Below, one piece after another: positions 52,964 through 62,014 of a DNA stretch of 64,000 bases (positions are counted from its first letter, which is position 1; every line of letters begins with the position of its first letter). Origin of the DNA: Rapidithrix thailandica. GTDB lineage: Bacteria > Bacteroidota > Bacteroidia > Cytophagales > Flammeovirgaceae. Location of the stretch: positions 62,001 through 126,000 of the forward strand of contig NZ_JBDKWZ010000015.1 in assembly GCF_039710355.1 (NCBI RefSeq), given 5' to 3'. The notes under the pieces were generated by a model, which saw nothing but the letters and a program-made list of their open reading frames with translations, was not told where the DNA came from and searched no databases. Made by a program: the position numbers and the translations under genes.

Positions 52964-52977
52964 ATTATTGCAATAAT
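52964..52977. promoter_or_regulatory. Perfect 14-bp palindrome upstream of the PAS gene
   Basis: ATTATTGCAATAAT. It overlaps a minus-strand -7-like element (TATTATTG), which suggests an operator. Confidence 0.4.
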
Positions 52978-53456
52978 ACAAGTTTACGCGCGGTTTGCCC
53001 AATATGTTATCTTGTGTGCTAGGCATTTATCACTATTGTTATATAGGTATTATTTGTTGATTTGAATGTATTTTACTGATAAGCAGTATATTGTGTGGGT
53101 TGGGCTAATTTCTTAATAATTGTAAACTTGACGTTTCAGTGTATTTATTTTGGGTAAGCGGCAGTATCTTTAGCTGACCGACAAAAGGAATTTTACTGAT
53201 GTTTTTTGTAGTATTATTTATATGAATATACGCCCTTCCGGTTCCATTCCAAGCTAAACAGGATTTCAATAAAAAAACAGATTAAATTTTATATTATAAA
53301 ATTAATATCAATGAAATCATATTTAATTTTAAATTATGATGTAAAAATTTGCACTGCTAAATTAATTTTATAATTTAGAGATATATTTAAAGAGCATAGC
53401 AAAGTTGTTTTAACCATGCATTGCTTTCATAGTTTATCGTTTATTTGGATTTGATA

Positions 53457-53560
53457 GGAGGGTGTCATTATAGGCCTTGAGTTTGGCTATTAGGCTTTTC
53501 ATTAAAAACGAAAAAGAAGCAGTACTACTAACTACTATTTACATACATTAGACACCCTCC
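53457..53560. repeat. 104-bp segment bounded by inverted GGAGGGTGTC repeats
   Basis: GGAGGGTGTC at 53457-53466 and its complement at 53551-53560. Ends of this type (GGAGGGTGTC) recall terminal repeats of IS256-like elements, but the interior has no transposase and no target duplication was seen. It may equally be a regulatory pair upstream of uxaC. Confidence 0.55.
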
Positions 53561-53672
53561 ATTCTTCAACTATCCGATATAATTTACAGATGAATTTGTA
53601 GACTACCATTCGGAATATTTGTCTGTAGCCTACTTCAATAATTATCAAATTAAACAATAGGGTAAATAGAAA

Positions 53673-55073
53673 ATGAGGACTTTTTTAGGGGATAACTTTT
53701 TGTTATATTCCGAAGCGGCTGAACAACTCTACCACCAGCATGCTTCTAAAATGCCTATCATAGATTATCATTGCCATCTTTCTCCCGAAGACATAGCAAA
53801 AGACCGTCAATTTCAAAACGTAACTGAAATATGGCTGGAAGGCGACCATTATAAGTGGCGTGCCATGCGGGCCAATGGCATTGATGAACGATATATTACC
53901 GGAAGTGCCAATGATGCAGACAAATTTGAAAAATGGGCCGAAACGGTTCCGTTTACAATGCGCAATCCATTGTATCAATGGACACACCTTGAGTTAAAAC
54001 GTTATTTTGGAATAGATACTTTGCTGAAGAAGGCAACGGCACAAGAAGTATATGAACAATGTGGGGAACTGTTGAGAAGTCCGGAATTTTCTGCGCGGAA
54101 TATTCTGAAAAAGATGAAGGTGGAAGTGGTTTGTACCACCGATGATCCTGCGGATTCTCTGGAACACCATTTGGCGATTCAAGAAAGTGGCTTTTCGATA
54201 AAAGTATTGCCTACCTTCCGGCCTGACAAAGCAATGGCGGTAGAAAACCCGGAAGAATATCACCAATATCTGGACAAACTAAGAAATGCTTCCGGTAATG
54301 AAATACGGAATTACCAAGGTTTGATGGATGCAATACAAAGCCGCCACGATTTTTTCCATCAAGTAGGAGGGCGCCTTTCGGATCATGGTCTGGAACAGGT
54401 TTATGCAGAGCCGTTTACCGAATCGGAAATTCAGGCAATTTTTGATAAAGTATTGAAACGGCAGTCACTCACCGTATTGGAAATTGTAAAATTTAAATCG
54501 GCTTTGTTGGTTGAGTTTGGCCGGATGGACCATGAGAAAGCTTGGGTGCAACAGTTTCACTTGGGAGCCTTGCGCAATAACAACAGTCGCTTACTCTCGC
54601 AGTTAGGCCCGGATACGGGATTTGATTCTATGGGAGATTTCGAACAGGGCCGGGCGTTATCTGCTTTTTTAGACAAACTTGAAAGCTCCAACCAACTTAC
54701 CAAAACAATTCTGTATAACCTCAATCCCAGAGACAACGAGTTGTTTGCGACCATGATCGGAAACTTTAACGATGGCTCGGTACCCGGGAAAATGCAATTC
54801 GGGTCCGGTTGGTGGTTTCTGGATCAGAAAGACGGAATGGAGAAGCAACTGAATGCGCTGTCGAACATGGGCTTGTTGAGTCGTTTTGTAGGGATGTTGA
54901 CAGATTCCAGAAGTTTTATGTCTTACCCGAGGCACGAATACTTCCGGAGAACATTGTGTAACATGCTGGGGCAAGATGTGCAAAACGGTGAATTGCCACC
55001 GGAAATGGAATGGCTGGGGCAGATGGTTGAGAACATTTCTTATCATAATGCCAAAGCATATTTTCAATTTTAA
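53673..55073 (+). CDS. uxaC: Glucuronate isomerase
   Basis: 466 residues, standard length. Amidohydrolase-fold enzyme: metal motif DYHCHLSPEDIA at about 31-42, ITGSANDADKFEKWAETVP, LYQWTHLELKRYFGI, and GSGWWFLDQKDGME near the end (GFLTDSRSF-like MLTDSRSFMSYPRHEYFR). Converts glucuronate to fructuronate or galacturonate to tagaturonate, the first cytosolic step of hexuronate use. ATG at 53673. First of a three-gene catabolic run; next gene 79 bp downstream. Confidence 0.97.
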   Translation: MRTFLGDNFLLYSEAAEQLYHQHASKMPIIDYHCHLSPEDIAKDRQFQNVTEIWLEGDHYKWRAMRANGIDERYITGSANDADKFEKWAETVPFTMRNPLYQWTHLELKRYFGIDTLLKKATAQEVYEQCGELLRSPEFSARNILKKMKVEVVCTTDDPADSLEHHLAIQESGFSIKVLPTFRPDKAMAVENPEEYHQYLDKLRNASGNEIRNYQGLMDAIQSRHDFFHQVGGRLSDHGLEQVYAEPFTESEIQAIFDKVLKRQSLTVLEIVKFKSALLVEFGRMDHEKAWVQQFHLGALRNNNSRLLSQLGPDTGFDSMGDFEQGRALSAFLDKLESSNQLTKTILYNLNPRDNELFATMIGNFNDGSVPGKMQFGSGWWFLDQKDGMEKQLNALSNMGLLSRFVGMLTDSRSFMSYPRHEYFRRTLCNMLGQDVQNGELPPEMEWLGQMVENISYHNAKAYFQF

Positions 55074-55152
55074 TCTCTGGCCTTATCGGTACATCAGAGA
55101 GAGTTATTCAGATAGTTGAAATTTAAGAATTCATTAAAAACGAAAAATAACC

Positions 55153-56193
55153 ATGTCAAAAAAAAGAGTAGTCACCTTTGGGGAAATTATGCTGAGGCTA
55201 GCCACCCCAGGGTATTTGAGGTTTTCACAAACAGATACTTTTAACGCTACTTACGGGGGGGGGGAGGCCAATGTGGCTGTATCCTTGGCAAATTATGGCC
55301 TTGATGCCCGTTTTGTAACCCGTTTGCCGGACAATGACATTGGAGAAGCAGCTTTGATGAGCTTGCGAAAATACGGAGTGGACACTTCCGAAATAGCCCG
55401 TGGTGGCGATCGTTTGGGAATCTATTTTCTGGAAACAGGGGCAGTGAGCAGAGGGAGCAAAGTGGTGTATGACCGGGCACATTCGGCATTGGCGCAAATC
55501 CAACCGGGCATGATTGATTGGGACCAGGCTTTGGAAGGAGCTGAGTGGTTTCATTGGACGGGTATTACTCCTGCCATTTCAGAAGGAGCCGCTTTGGCCT
55601 GTGCAGAAGCCATTAAGGCGGCTAATGCCAAAGGGATTACGGTTTCTACGGATTTGAATTACCGCAAAAAATTGTGGAAATGGGGCAAGTCAGCAAATGA
55701 AGTAATGGAAGAGCTGGTGGCAGGCTGCGATGTGATTTTGGGAAATGAAGAAGATGCGGAAAAAGTTTTTAATATCCATCCGGAAGGAGTGGATGTGACA
55801 GGAGGAAAAGTAGAAGGGGCGGCTTATGAATCCGTGGGAAAGCAGTTGATGGAGAAATTTCCCAGAGCCAAAAAGATCATCATTACCTTGAGAGGGTCGA
55901 TCAATGCCAATCATAACTCCTGGTCAGGGGTATTATGGGATGGGAAGCAATTATTCCAAGCGCCTACCTACCAGATTACTCATATTGTAGACCGAGTAGG
56001 AGGAGGCGATTCGTTTATGGGTGGCCTGATCTATGGCTTGTTGAACTACCCGGAAAATGATCAAAAAGCCTTGAATTTTGCAGTAGCGGCATCTTGCTTG
56101 AAGCATACCATCTATGGGGACTTTAACATGGTAACAGTGGATGAAGTGGAAAAACTAATGAGTGGAGATGCTTCCGGAAGAGTTTCCAGGTAA
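55153..56193 (+). CDS. kdgK: 2-keto-3-deoxygluconate kinase (PfkB family)
   Basis: 346 residues. PfkB signatures: TFGEIMLRLATPGYLRFSQ at the start, GGGEANVAVSLANYG (about 35-49), and the C-terminal DRVGGGDSFMGGLIYG with the catalytic Asp (about residue 285). Tracks the KdgK group that phosphorylates 2-keto-3-deoxygluconate to KDPG. A general sugar kinase such as fructokinase is less likely given the uxaC and eda neighbours. ATG at 55153; eda is 67 bp downstream. Confidence 0.93.
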   Translation: MSKKRVVTFGEIMLRLATPGYLRFSQTDTFNATYGGGEANVAVSLANYGLDARFVTRLPDNDIGEAALMSLRKYGVDTSEIARGGDRLGIYFLETGAVSRGSKVVYDRAHSALAQIQPGMIDWDQALEGAEWFHWTGITPAISEGAALACAEAIKAANAKGITVSTDLNYRKKLWKWGKSANEVMEELVAGCDVILGNEEDAEKVFNIHPEGVDVTGGKVEGAAYESVGKQLMEKFPRAKKIIITLRGSINANHNSWSGVLWDGKQLFQAPTYQITHIVDRVGGGDSFMGGLIYGLLNYPENDQKALNFAVAASCLKHTIYGDFNMVTVDEVEKLMSGDASGRVSR

Positions 56194-56260
56194 TTTGTCA
56201 TCAAGGCTTGTACATTTCTTATCATCTTAAACGCTAATCCCTAAAATTACAAAGTAAACA

Positions 56261-56935
56261 ATGGCAAGATTTACGCGAATACAGTCTGTTTTGCAAATGG
56301 AAAAAGACGGGATGGTACCTGTTTTTTTTAGTACGGACTTGGATACCTGCAAAAAAGTGCTGACGGCTTGTTATAACGGAGGCTCCAGGGTATTTGAATT
56401 TACCAACCGGGGCGACTACGCACACGAAGTGTTTGGAGAGTTGAATAAGTTTGCTGCCAAAGAACTACCGGAAATGATTCTGGGTGTTGGCTCGGTGGTA
56501 GATGCCGGAACAGCCTCTTTGTATATTCAATTAGGCACTAATTTTATTGTGTCTCCTGTGATCAATCCGGATATGGCAAAGGTGTGTAACCGCAGGAAAA
56601 TCGCCTGGTCGCCAGGCTGTGGTTCCCTTACCGAAATCAACTATGCGGAAGAGTTGGGCGCTGAAATCGTCAAAATTTTTCCAGGTTCCCAAGTGGGAGG
56701 TCCTGGCTTTGTCAAAGCGATCAAAGGTCCTTGTCCGTGGTCAAGCATTATGCCTACCGGAGGAGTAGCTCCCACAGAAGAAAACCTGAAGGGATGGTTT
56801 GAAGCCGGAGTAACGTGTGTAGGCATGGGCTCCAAACTGATTGTGAAAAATGCCGACGGAAGTATTGATTTTCCGGGATTGGAAGGCAAAGTGAAGGAGA
56901 CCTTGGCATTAATCCAACAATTAAGAGCAAAATAA
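56261..56935 (+). CDS. eda: KDPG/KHG aldolase
   Basis: 224 residues. Class I aldolase: base Glu in VFEFTNRGDY (about residue 46), GVGSVVDAGTA, VSPVINPDMAKVCN, and Schiff-base Lys in AEIVKIFPGSQVGGP (about residue 138); phosphate loop IMPTGGVAPTEENL. Splits KDPG to pyruvate and glyceraldehyde 3-phosphate. The insert-free length matches Bacteroidota KDPG aldolases. It completes the route begun by uxaC and kdgK. ATG at 56261. Confidence 0.95.
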   Translation: MARFTRIQSVLQMEKDGMVPVFFSTDLDTCKKVLTACYNGGSRVFEFTNRGDYAHEVFGELNKFAAKELPEMILGVGSVVDAGTASLYIQLGTNFIVSPVINPDMAKVCNRRKIAWSPGCGSLTEINYAEELGAEIVKIFPGSQVGGPGFVKAIKGPCPWSSIMPTGGVAPTEENLKGWFEAGVTCVGMGSKLIVKNADGSIDFPGLEGKVKETLALIQQLRAK

Positions 56936-57274
56936 ACAGTAAGTGCAACCCGGATACCCCTATATCATTAATCTGGTAGCTGATTCACTTGTATCAGCGC
57001 ACTTTTCAATTGAGCTTAAAAGCCGTTTTTTATATAATGTGAAAGGAGTGAAGAGATGCCAGGTACTTCCTGGCATTTCTTATTTGGAAGAAATTAAGCA
57101 AGAAGAACAAGTTTATTTTCATAGATAATAATATCTTTAAGATACTCGAATACGGCTCAACAATAAGTTCTGTTTTTTGAAGAACTGCTTTTCAAACTAC
57201 TTTCTGTTTCCGGTGGGGATATCCCGTTTTTCACAACGGACTGTTTTGTAAACCCCTAAATCAACCAAGAGTTT
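56936..57274. other. Intergenic region between eda and the TRAP genes
   Basis: 339 bp. A hairpin at 57051-57081 has arms AAGAGATGCCAGG and its partner with one wobble, followed by TATTT, and may be a terminator after eda. The rest is AT-rich; the TRAP genes therefore probably have their own promoter. Confidence 0.5.
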
Positions 57275-57754
57275 ATGTTACGAAATATCATCGACAAAAT
57301 TTTAGAACGCTTTTTAGCGGTACTGATGGCATTGATGGTGCTCAATGTCTTATGGCAGGTGTTTTCCCGCTACATCCTGAAAGACCCCAGCTCATTCACA
57401 GATGAACTTGCCAATTTTATGTTGATCTGGGTAGGCCTTTTAGGCGCCAGTTATGCAACGGGCAAACATATGCACCTGGCGATTGATTTGTTGCCAAGCA
57501 GGCTACAGGGCCTAAGTAAAAAGCGCTTGGAGATTTTTATCAATGCCATTGTGATTTGTTTTGCCGTGACGGTAATGGTGTATGGTGGAGGAAATTTGGT
57601 CTTTATGACATTGTATCTGGAACAAACGTCTCCGGCTCTGCAAATCCAGCTCGGTTATATCTATTCGGTACTTCCCCTTAGCGGAATATTAATAGTTTTT
57701 TATTCTGTGCTGAATACAATCGATTTAATGAAGCCGGATAAAGTAACCTCCTAA
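57275..57754 (+). CDS. dctQ: TRAP transporter small permease (DctQ)
   Basis: 159 residues, four hydrophobic segments. Typical DctQ pattern: LWQVFSRYILKDPSSFTDELANFMLIWVGLLGASYATGKH spread over the first half (quoted only by its ends, LWQVFSRY and ATGKH), then MHLAIDLLP. Works with DctM in the inner membrane and a DctP solute receptor, driven by sodium or protons. No dctP gene was found on either side. 59 bp before dctM; ATG at 57275. Confidence 0.9.
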   Translation: MLRNIIDKILERFLAVLMALMVLNVLWQVFSRYILKDPSSFTDELANFMLIWVGLLGASYATGKHMHLAIDLLPSRLQGLSKKRLEIFINAIVICFAVTVMVYGGGNLVFMTLYLEQTSPALQIQLGYIYSVLPLSGILIVFYSVLNTIDLMKPDKVTS

Positions 57755-57813
57755 GTGCTGTAATACTACTTCTCGCTTCTATAAATATCACCTTATAAAA
57801 AATCTAAGTAAGT

Positions 57814-59109
57814 ATGGAATTGTACGAAATTTTAACTCTGACTATCAGCTTTATCGTCCTGCTTGCTATTGGGGTCCCGATTGCCTATAGCATTGGCATA
57901 GCATCGGTGATTACCTTAGTGGCCAGCATGGACTCACTACCTGCCGTAACGACTATGGCACAACGCATGGCTACCGGCCTGGACAGTTTTTCCTTATTAG
58001 CCATCCCTTTCTTTGTCCTGGCAGGGCAGTTAATGAACCGGGGAGGAATAGCCGCCCGCTTGGTCGATTTTGCCAAAGTGCTTGTGGGGATGTTTCCCGG
58101 AGGGTTGGCATTTGTAAATATCCTTGCCTGTATTCTTTTCGGAGCCATCTCAGGGTCAGCTGCCGCAGCAGCTTCTGCCATTGGCGGATTTATGGGGCAA
58201 CGCATGGAAAAAGAAGGATACTCTAAATCTTTTTCGGCTGCGGTAAACATTACCTCTGCCACTACCGGGTTAATTATTCCACCCAGTAATGTCTTGATCG
58301 TCTATTCTTTGGCTAGTGGAGGTGTTTCCATTGCGGCTCTCTTTTTAGCTGGCTATATCCCGGGTATTATCATGGGTGTGAGCTTAATGGCAGTTGCCGC
58401 TTTTTATGCACATAAGAAAAAATACCCGACAGGGGAGGTGCCTACTTTTAAAGAAATCGTGAAGAAGTTTTTGGATGCGATCCCCAGTTTGTTTCTATTA
58501 TTTGTGGTGATCGGAGGGATTGTGGCGGGGGTTTTTACGGCCACAGAAGCTTCTGCGGTAGCTGTGCTTTATACGTTTGTGCTGGCTTTAGTCTATAAGG
58601 AAATCAAAATCAAAGACATGTCCAAGATCTTATTGGATTCCGTTTCGACTACTGCAATTGTTATGTTGCTGATCGCCACTTCTATGGGAATGTCTTGGGT
58701 GATGTCGTATGAAAGCTTGCCTCAGGCCGTTACGGAAGTGATTTTGTCGGTAAGTGATAATAAAATCATTGTGTTATTACTGATTAATCTGATTCTGTTA
58801 TTTGTGGGGATTTTTATGGATATTACCCCGGCAGTATTGGTATTCACTCCTATTTTCTTACCGGTGGTCACCAATTTGGGGATGGATCCTACTCACTTTG
58901 GGATTATGATGGTGTTGAACTTATGTATTGGGTTGTGTACTCCTCCGGTGGGAAGTTTACTCTTCATAGGTTGTAGTGTATCCAATGTCAGTATCGGGCA
59001 GATGATCAAACCTTTGATGCCCTTGTTTATTGCCATGATCATATCCTTGATGGTCGTGACTTATTTACCGGAATTAAGCCTTTGGTTGCCTAACTTATTT
59101 GGCTTATAA
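57814..59109 (+). CDS. dctM: TRAP transporter large permease (DctM)
   Basis: 431 residues, 12-14 hydrophobic segments, normal length. Signatures: SLLAIPFFVLAGQLMNRGG, GLAFVNILACILFGAISGSA, IPPSNVLIVYSLASGG, ATEASAVAVLYTFV and the last half VGIFMDITPAVLVFTPIF. Family members move C4-dicarboxylates, sialic acid, and uronates; a uronate role is suggested by the neighbours uxaC-kdgK-eda. Terminator follows. Confidence 0.93.
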   Translation: MELYEILTLTISFIVLLAIGVPIAYSIGIASVITLVASMDSLPAVTTMAQRMATGLDSFSLLAIPFFVLAGQLMNRGGIAARLVDFAKVLVGMFPGGLAFVNILACILFGAISGSAAAAASAIGGFMGQRMEKEGYSKSFSAAVNITSATTGLIIPPSNVLIVYSLASGGVSIAALFLAGYIPGIIMGVSLMAVAAFYAHKKKYPTGEVPTFKEIVKKFLDAIPSLFLLFVVIGGIVAGVFTATEASAVAVLYTFVLALVYKEIKIKDMSKILLDSVSTTAIVMLLIATSMGMSWVMSYESLPQAVTEVILSVSDNKIIVLLLINLILLFVGIFMDITPAVLVFTPIFLPVVTNLGMDPTHFGIMMVLNLCIGLCTPPVGSLLFIGCSVSNVSIGQMIKPLMPLFIAMIISLMVVTYLPELSLWLPNLFGL

Positions 59110-59130
59110 TTTTTGATACATACAAGAGGT

Positions 59131-59173
59131 GAAAAAAGCAGAAATAGATTACTCATTTGTTTCTGCTTTTTTC
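59131..59173 (+). terminator. Terminator of the TRAP operon
   Basis: Perfect 14-bp arms GAAAAAAGCAGAAA and complement with a 15-nt loop. Confidence 0.85.
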
Positions 59174-59197
59174 ATGAATGAGGGATGCAGGACATCG

Positions 59198-60091
59198 CTA
59201 TTTTTTTAGTTTTCCTTTTTTCAAAATAATATTTCCTTCCCCGGTTTCTACCTGGTATTCAAAGCCTCCTTTTCCGACCTTAATCTTCTCCCGCTTTTTC
59301 AATTGATAAGTGACATGACCGTTTTTGCTAATGATATCTTTACTCGCTTCTCTGCCTGCTGAGGCAAATTCAAACTCCGAGGTCAATGTTCCCTTATCCG
59401 CTATAAAGTTAAAATAAGCCGATAGGTTTTCTTGAAAGCTTAATTGGATGTTTCCTTTTGTCGTTTTAAAATAACTTTTTCCGAAGGGGTTTTTGGAAAA
59501 GCTACCGGTAATATTTCCCTGTACCGTCTGGGCGGTGGTTTTGCCGGAAACGCCTTCAAATTGAATGTTCCCATTGACATTGTTTAAATGTATTTCCTGA
59601 GCATTCAGGCCTTTCACCTGTACATCACCTTCACCCAACGTACTAGCCACCAGTTGGACGCCATGAGGGAGCTCGATATGAAAGTGAAAAGTAACTTTGT
59701 AATCGCCGGGAAGACTTTGTACCTGGTAGTTGATTCTTCCGTACCAAAATTGCTTTTGTAAGAAAGGAGCATCCACATAGAAGATCAGGCTATCTGTGGT
59801 TTTCCGGGTCACCAATTCTACTGTTACTTGGGCGGAATCATACTGGTCCCAGTTTGAAAAACGGACTCTTTTTTCAATGTCCACTCGTACTTTTTTTCCC
59901 TCATAAGCAGTCACTTCAACACTGCCAAACAGGTTTTCTATCTGCACCCATTTTATAGTGGAATTCTCCGGGAATTCATGATCTACATACGTCCAATCAC
60001 TTTCCTCCCTCTTCTCTTGTGAATATGCAGACAGGTGAGCTAACAATGTTACCCAGAAGAGGAGAAGAAATAACAAATTTGAATGTTTCAT
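59198..60091 (-). CDS. Exported DUF4097-like beta-helix protein
   Basis: 297 residues. Signal peptide ends HLSAYSQ. The rest is an all-beta protein with the repeated GDVQVKGLN, GNIQFEGVSG, GNITGSFSK, GNIQLSFQEN pattern of DUF4097/adhesin-like putative repeats, with glycines at turns. Periplasmic or surface; no catalytic residues. In relatives a regulator or sigma/anti-sigma pair lies nearby; none is seen here. Convergent with dctM. ATG at 60091. Confidence 0.75.
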   Translation of the reverse strand: MKHSNLLFLLLFWVTLLAHLSAYSQEKREESDWTYVDHEFPENSTIKWVQIENLFGSVEVTAYEGKKVRVDIEKRVRFSNWDQYDSAQVTVELVTRKTTDSLIFYVDAPFLQKQFWYGRINYQVQSLPGDYKVTFHFHIELPHGVQLVASTLGEGDVQVKGLNAQEIHLNNVNGNIQFEGVSGKTTAQTVQGNITGSFSKNPFGKSYFKTTKGNIQLSFQENLSAYFNFIADKGTLTSEFEFASAGREASKDIISKNGHVTYQLKKREKIKVGKGGFEYQVETGEGNIILKKGKLKK

Positions 60092-60581
60092 AATTAAGTG
60101 ATTTTAGTAAGGGTTAGCCGGTATTTGTTTAACAGTGTACCTCACAAAATTAGCTATTTTTAATAGTTATATTCACATAGGGGTAAAGATGTACTTTTTA
60201 AAGGAATAAATAAATTTTACCGATGAAAATTTGCATTTCTGGAACTCAATTTTATATTTGTGTTGCGATTCCTGATGCTTATAACTGACTATCCAATCTA
60301 CCAATTGTTCTACCCCGAAAAGTGGTCGCAGATAGCTCCAGAAGGATTTTTCTTTCCATTCTGTAAACTTGTTGTATTGCTGAAAACCTATAGGATAATC
60401 CTAGGAAATTAGCACGCCTCCAAGTTAGTTCTTACTGTTGTAGGATTTGAATTGTTTGACAATTTATTGCTACACATCGTGGAATAACTATTGAGTTAGT
60501 TTGGGATAGCATTAACATTTAAACCTAATACTTCGACTGCACTATCTACTCTTATTGGATGCTAATTGATTGCTAATTATT
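60092..60581. other. Intergenic region with an orphan promoter
   Basis: 490 bp between divergent genes. Contains the near-consensus promoter at 60230-60260 (plus strand) and a second weaker match near 60500-60535 just before the small membrane protein. No frame over 60 codons between them. A small RNA is possible. Confidence 0.5.
60230..60260 (+). promoter_or_regulatory. Near-perfect Bacteroidota promoter with no gene immediately behind it
   Basis: TTTG (60230-60233), exactly 19 bp, TATATTTG (60253-60260). The start would be near 60267, about 315 nt before the next start codon. Confidence 0.65.
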
Positions 60582-60833
60582 ATGATCTCATTTTTCTATG
60601 TAATGTTAATTGCTTATTTACTGATCTCAAACATTGCGGTATTGGTCCGTTTATATCGCTCGTTTCTCCAATACTTAAGTCCTTTGAAAGGTTATGCCGC
60701 CAGTGGTGCCCTCGTTTGCGCTCTTCTTATGTTTGATTATTTTGTTGTGAATCTCACCCGGGATTATGTAAACAACATGAATAGTAATCCAACAGAAATT
60801 ACTTACGGACCAGGAGGTACAAAAAACCTTTAA
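60582..60833 (+). CDS. Small membrane protein, hypothetical
   Basis: 83 residues from the ATG at 60582 (alternative TTG at 60570). Two hydrophobic segments (about 2-24: FFYVMLIAYLLISNIAVLV; about 43-60: GALVCALLMFDYFVVNL) joined by a basic loop LYRSFLQYLSPLKG, and a polar tail YGPGGTKNL. Inner-membrane hairpin is likely. Not recognised. Own terminator downstream, which supports a real transcript. Confidence 0.6.
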   Translation: MISFFYVMLIAYLLISNIAVLVRLYRSFLQYLSPLKGYAASGALVCALLMFDYFVVNLTRDYVNNMNSNPTEITYGPGGTKNL

Positions 60834-60857
60834 AATAAGCATAACAAAAAAGAAATG

Positions 60858-60899
60858 AAAAGTCCCTGAACAGTTTGCGGCTGTAGTTCAGGGACTTTT
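60858..60899 (+). terminator. Terminator of the small membrane protein gene
   Basis: Perfect 14-bp arms AAAAGTCCCTGAAC and complement, 14-nt loop, T-rich exit. Confidence 0.85.
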
Positions 60900-60952
60900 T
60901 TATTTATCAACAGGCCCGAGCGGTATGGTTGTAAGCTGGCTTAGGCATTGAG

Positions 60953-61951
60953 CTATGCAGGTGTGTCTATATGCACTTCAAAACCCACCAATACCTCGTC
61001 TAAAATAGCACGAACTTCTTCATAACTCCCAGCTTCTACCAACTGCTTCCGGTAGGGTTTAAAGTTTTGGATGCCCTTGAAATAACTGGTATAATGCCTG
61101 CGCATTTCAAAAATCCCTTTACGGTCACCTTTCCATTCTACCGAAAAGTCCAGGTGTTTTTTACAAACCCGGATTCTTTCCTCCATGGTAGGAGGGCTTA
61201 GCAACTCTTTGGTTTCAAAGTAGTGCTTGATCTCTTTAAAGATCCAAGGGTAGCCAATGCTGGCGCGTCCGATCATGATACCATCCACCCCGTATTTATG
61301 ACGGTATTCCCAGGCTTTTTCCGGGGAGTCAATATCACCGTTGCCAAAAATCGGAATATGGATATCGGGATGATTTTTCACTTCGGCAATAAAAGACCAA
61401 TCGGCTTCACCTTTGTACATTTGCTTCCGGGTACGCCCGTGAATGGTCAAAGCCTGAACTCCCACATCTTGCAGCCGTTTGGCCACTTCGATAATGCGGA
61501 TGGTTTTATCGTCCCAACCCAAGCGGGTTTTGACCGTTACGGGTAAAGTACAGCGCTTGACAATTTCCTCGGTCATCTTCTGCATTTTGGGAATATCCAG
61601 TAAAATTCCGGCACCCGCACCTTTGCAAGCGACTTTTTTTACCGGGCAGCCATAATTGATATCGATCAATTCAGGTTGAGCTTCTTCCGCAATTGCTGCA
61701 GCTTCACGCATCGAATCGATTTTTTCTCCGAAGATTTGTATACCAATCGGACGCTCGTATTCATAGATGTCCAGCTTTTTGACACTCTTGGCCGCATCCC
61801 GGATCAAGCCTTCCGCCGAAATAAACTCGGTATACATCAAATCAGCCCCGTTTTCTTTGCAAACTGCCCTGAAAGGAGGGTCACTCACATCTTCCATAGG
61901 GGCCAATAAAAGTGGAAACTCCCCTAATTCTAAATTTCCTATCTTTACCAC
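60953..61951 (-). CDS. dusB: tRNA-dihydrouridine synthase (DusB type)
   Basis: 332 residues. FMN-binding TIM barrel with PLLLAPMEDVSDPPFR at the start, the catalytic Cys in INYGCPVKKVACKGAG (about residue 102), TVKTRLGWDD, LTIHGRTRKQMYKGEAD and NGDIDSPEKAWEYRH, then GRASIGYPWIF. Reduces uridines in tRNA D-loops with NADPH. The only start that fits upstream of the barrel is a GTG at 61951. Divergent from the CPBP gene. Confidence 0.95.
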   Translation of the reverse strand: MVKIGNLELGEFPLLLAPMEDVSDPPFRAVCKENGADLMYTEFISAEGLIRDAAKSVKKLDIYEYERPIGIQIFGEKIDSMREAAAIAEEAQPELIDINYGCPVKKVACKGAGAGILLDIPKMQKMTEEIVKRCTLPVTVKTRLGWDDKTIRIIEVAKRLQDVGVQALTIHGRTRKQMYKGEADWSFIAEVKNHPDIHIPIFGNGDIDSPEKAWEYRHKYGVDGIMIGRASIGYPWIFKEIKHYFETKELLSPPTMEERIRVCKKHLDFSVEWKGDRKGIFEMRRHYTSYFKGIQNFKPYRKQLVEAGSYEEVRAILDEVLVGFEVHIDTPA

Positions 61952-62014
61952 TTTGCTATATTTTTGACATTTTAATGATAAACCTAGAATTTCTCTAGTT
62001 TAAGACGCTTCAAC

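Larger units (their letters stand above)
52909..53672. other. Intergenic region before uxaC
   Basis: 764 bp, very AT-rich, divergent promoters. Contains the ATTATTGCAATAAT palindrome (52964-52977) near the PAS gene promoter and the spaced inverted repeat at 53457-53560. No frame of interest; the uxaC promoter was not located with confidence. Confidence 0.5.
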
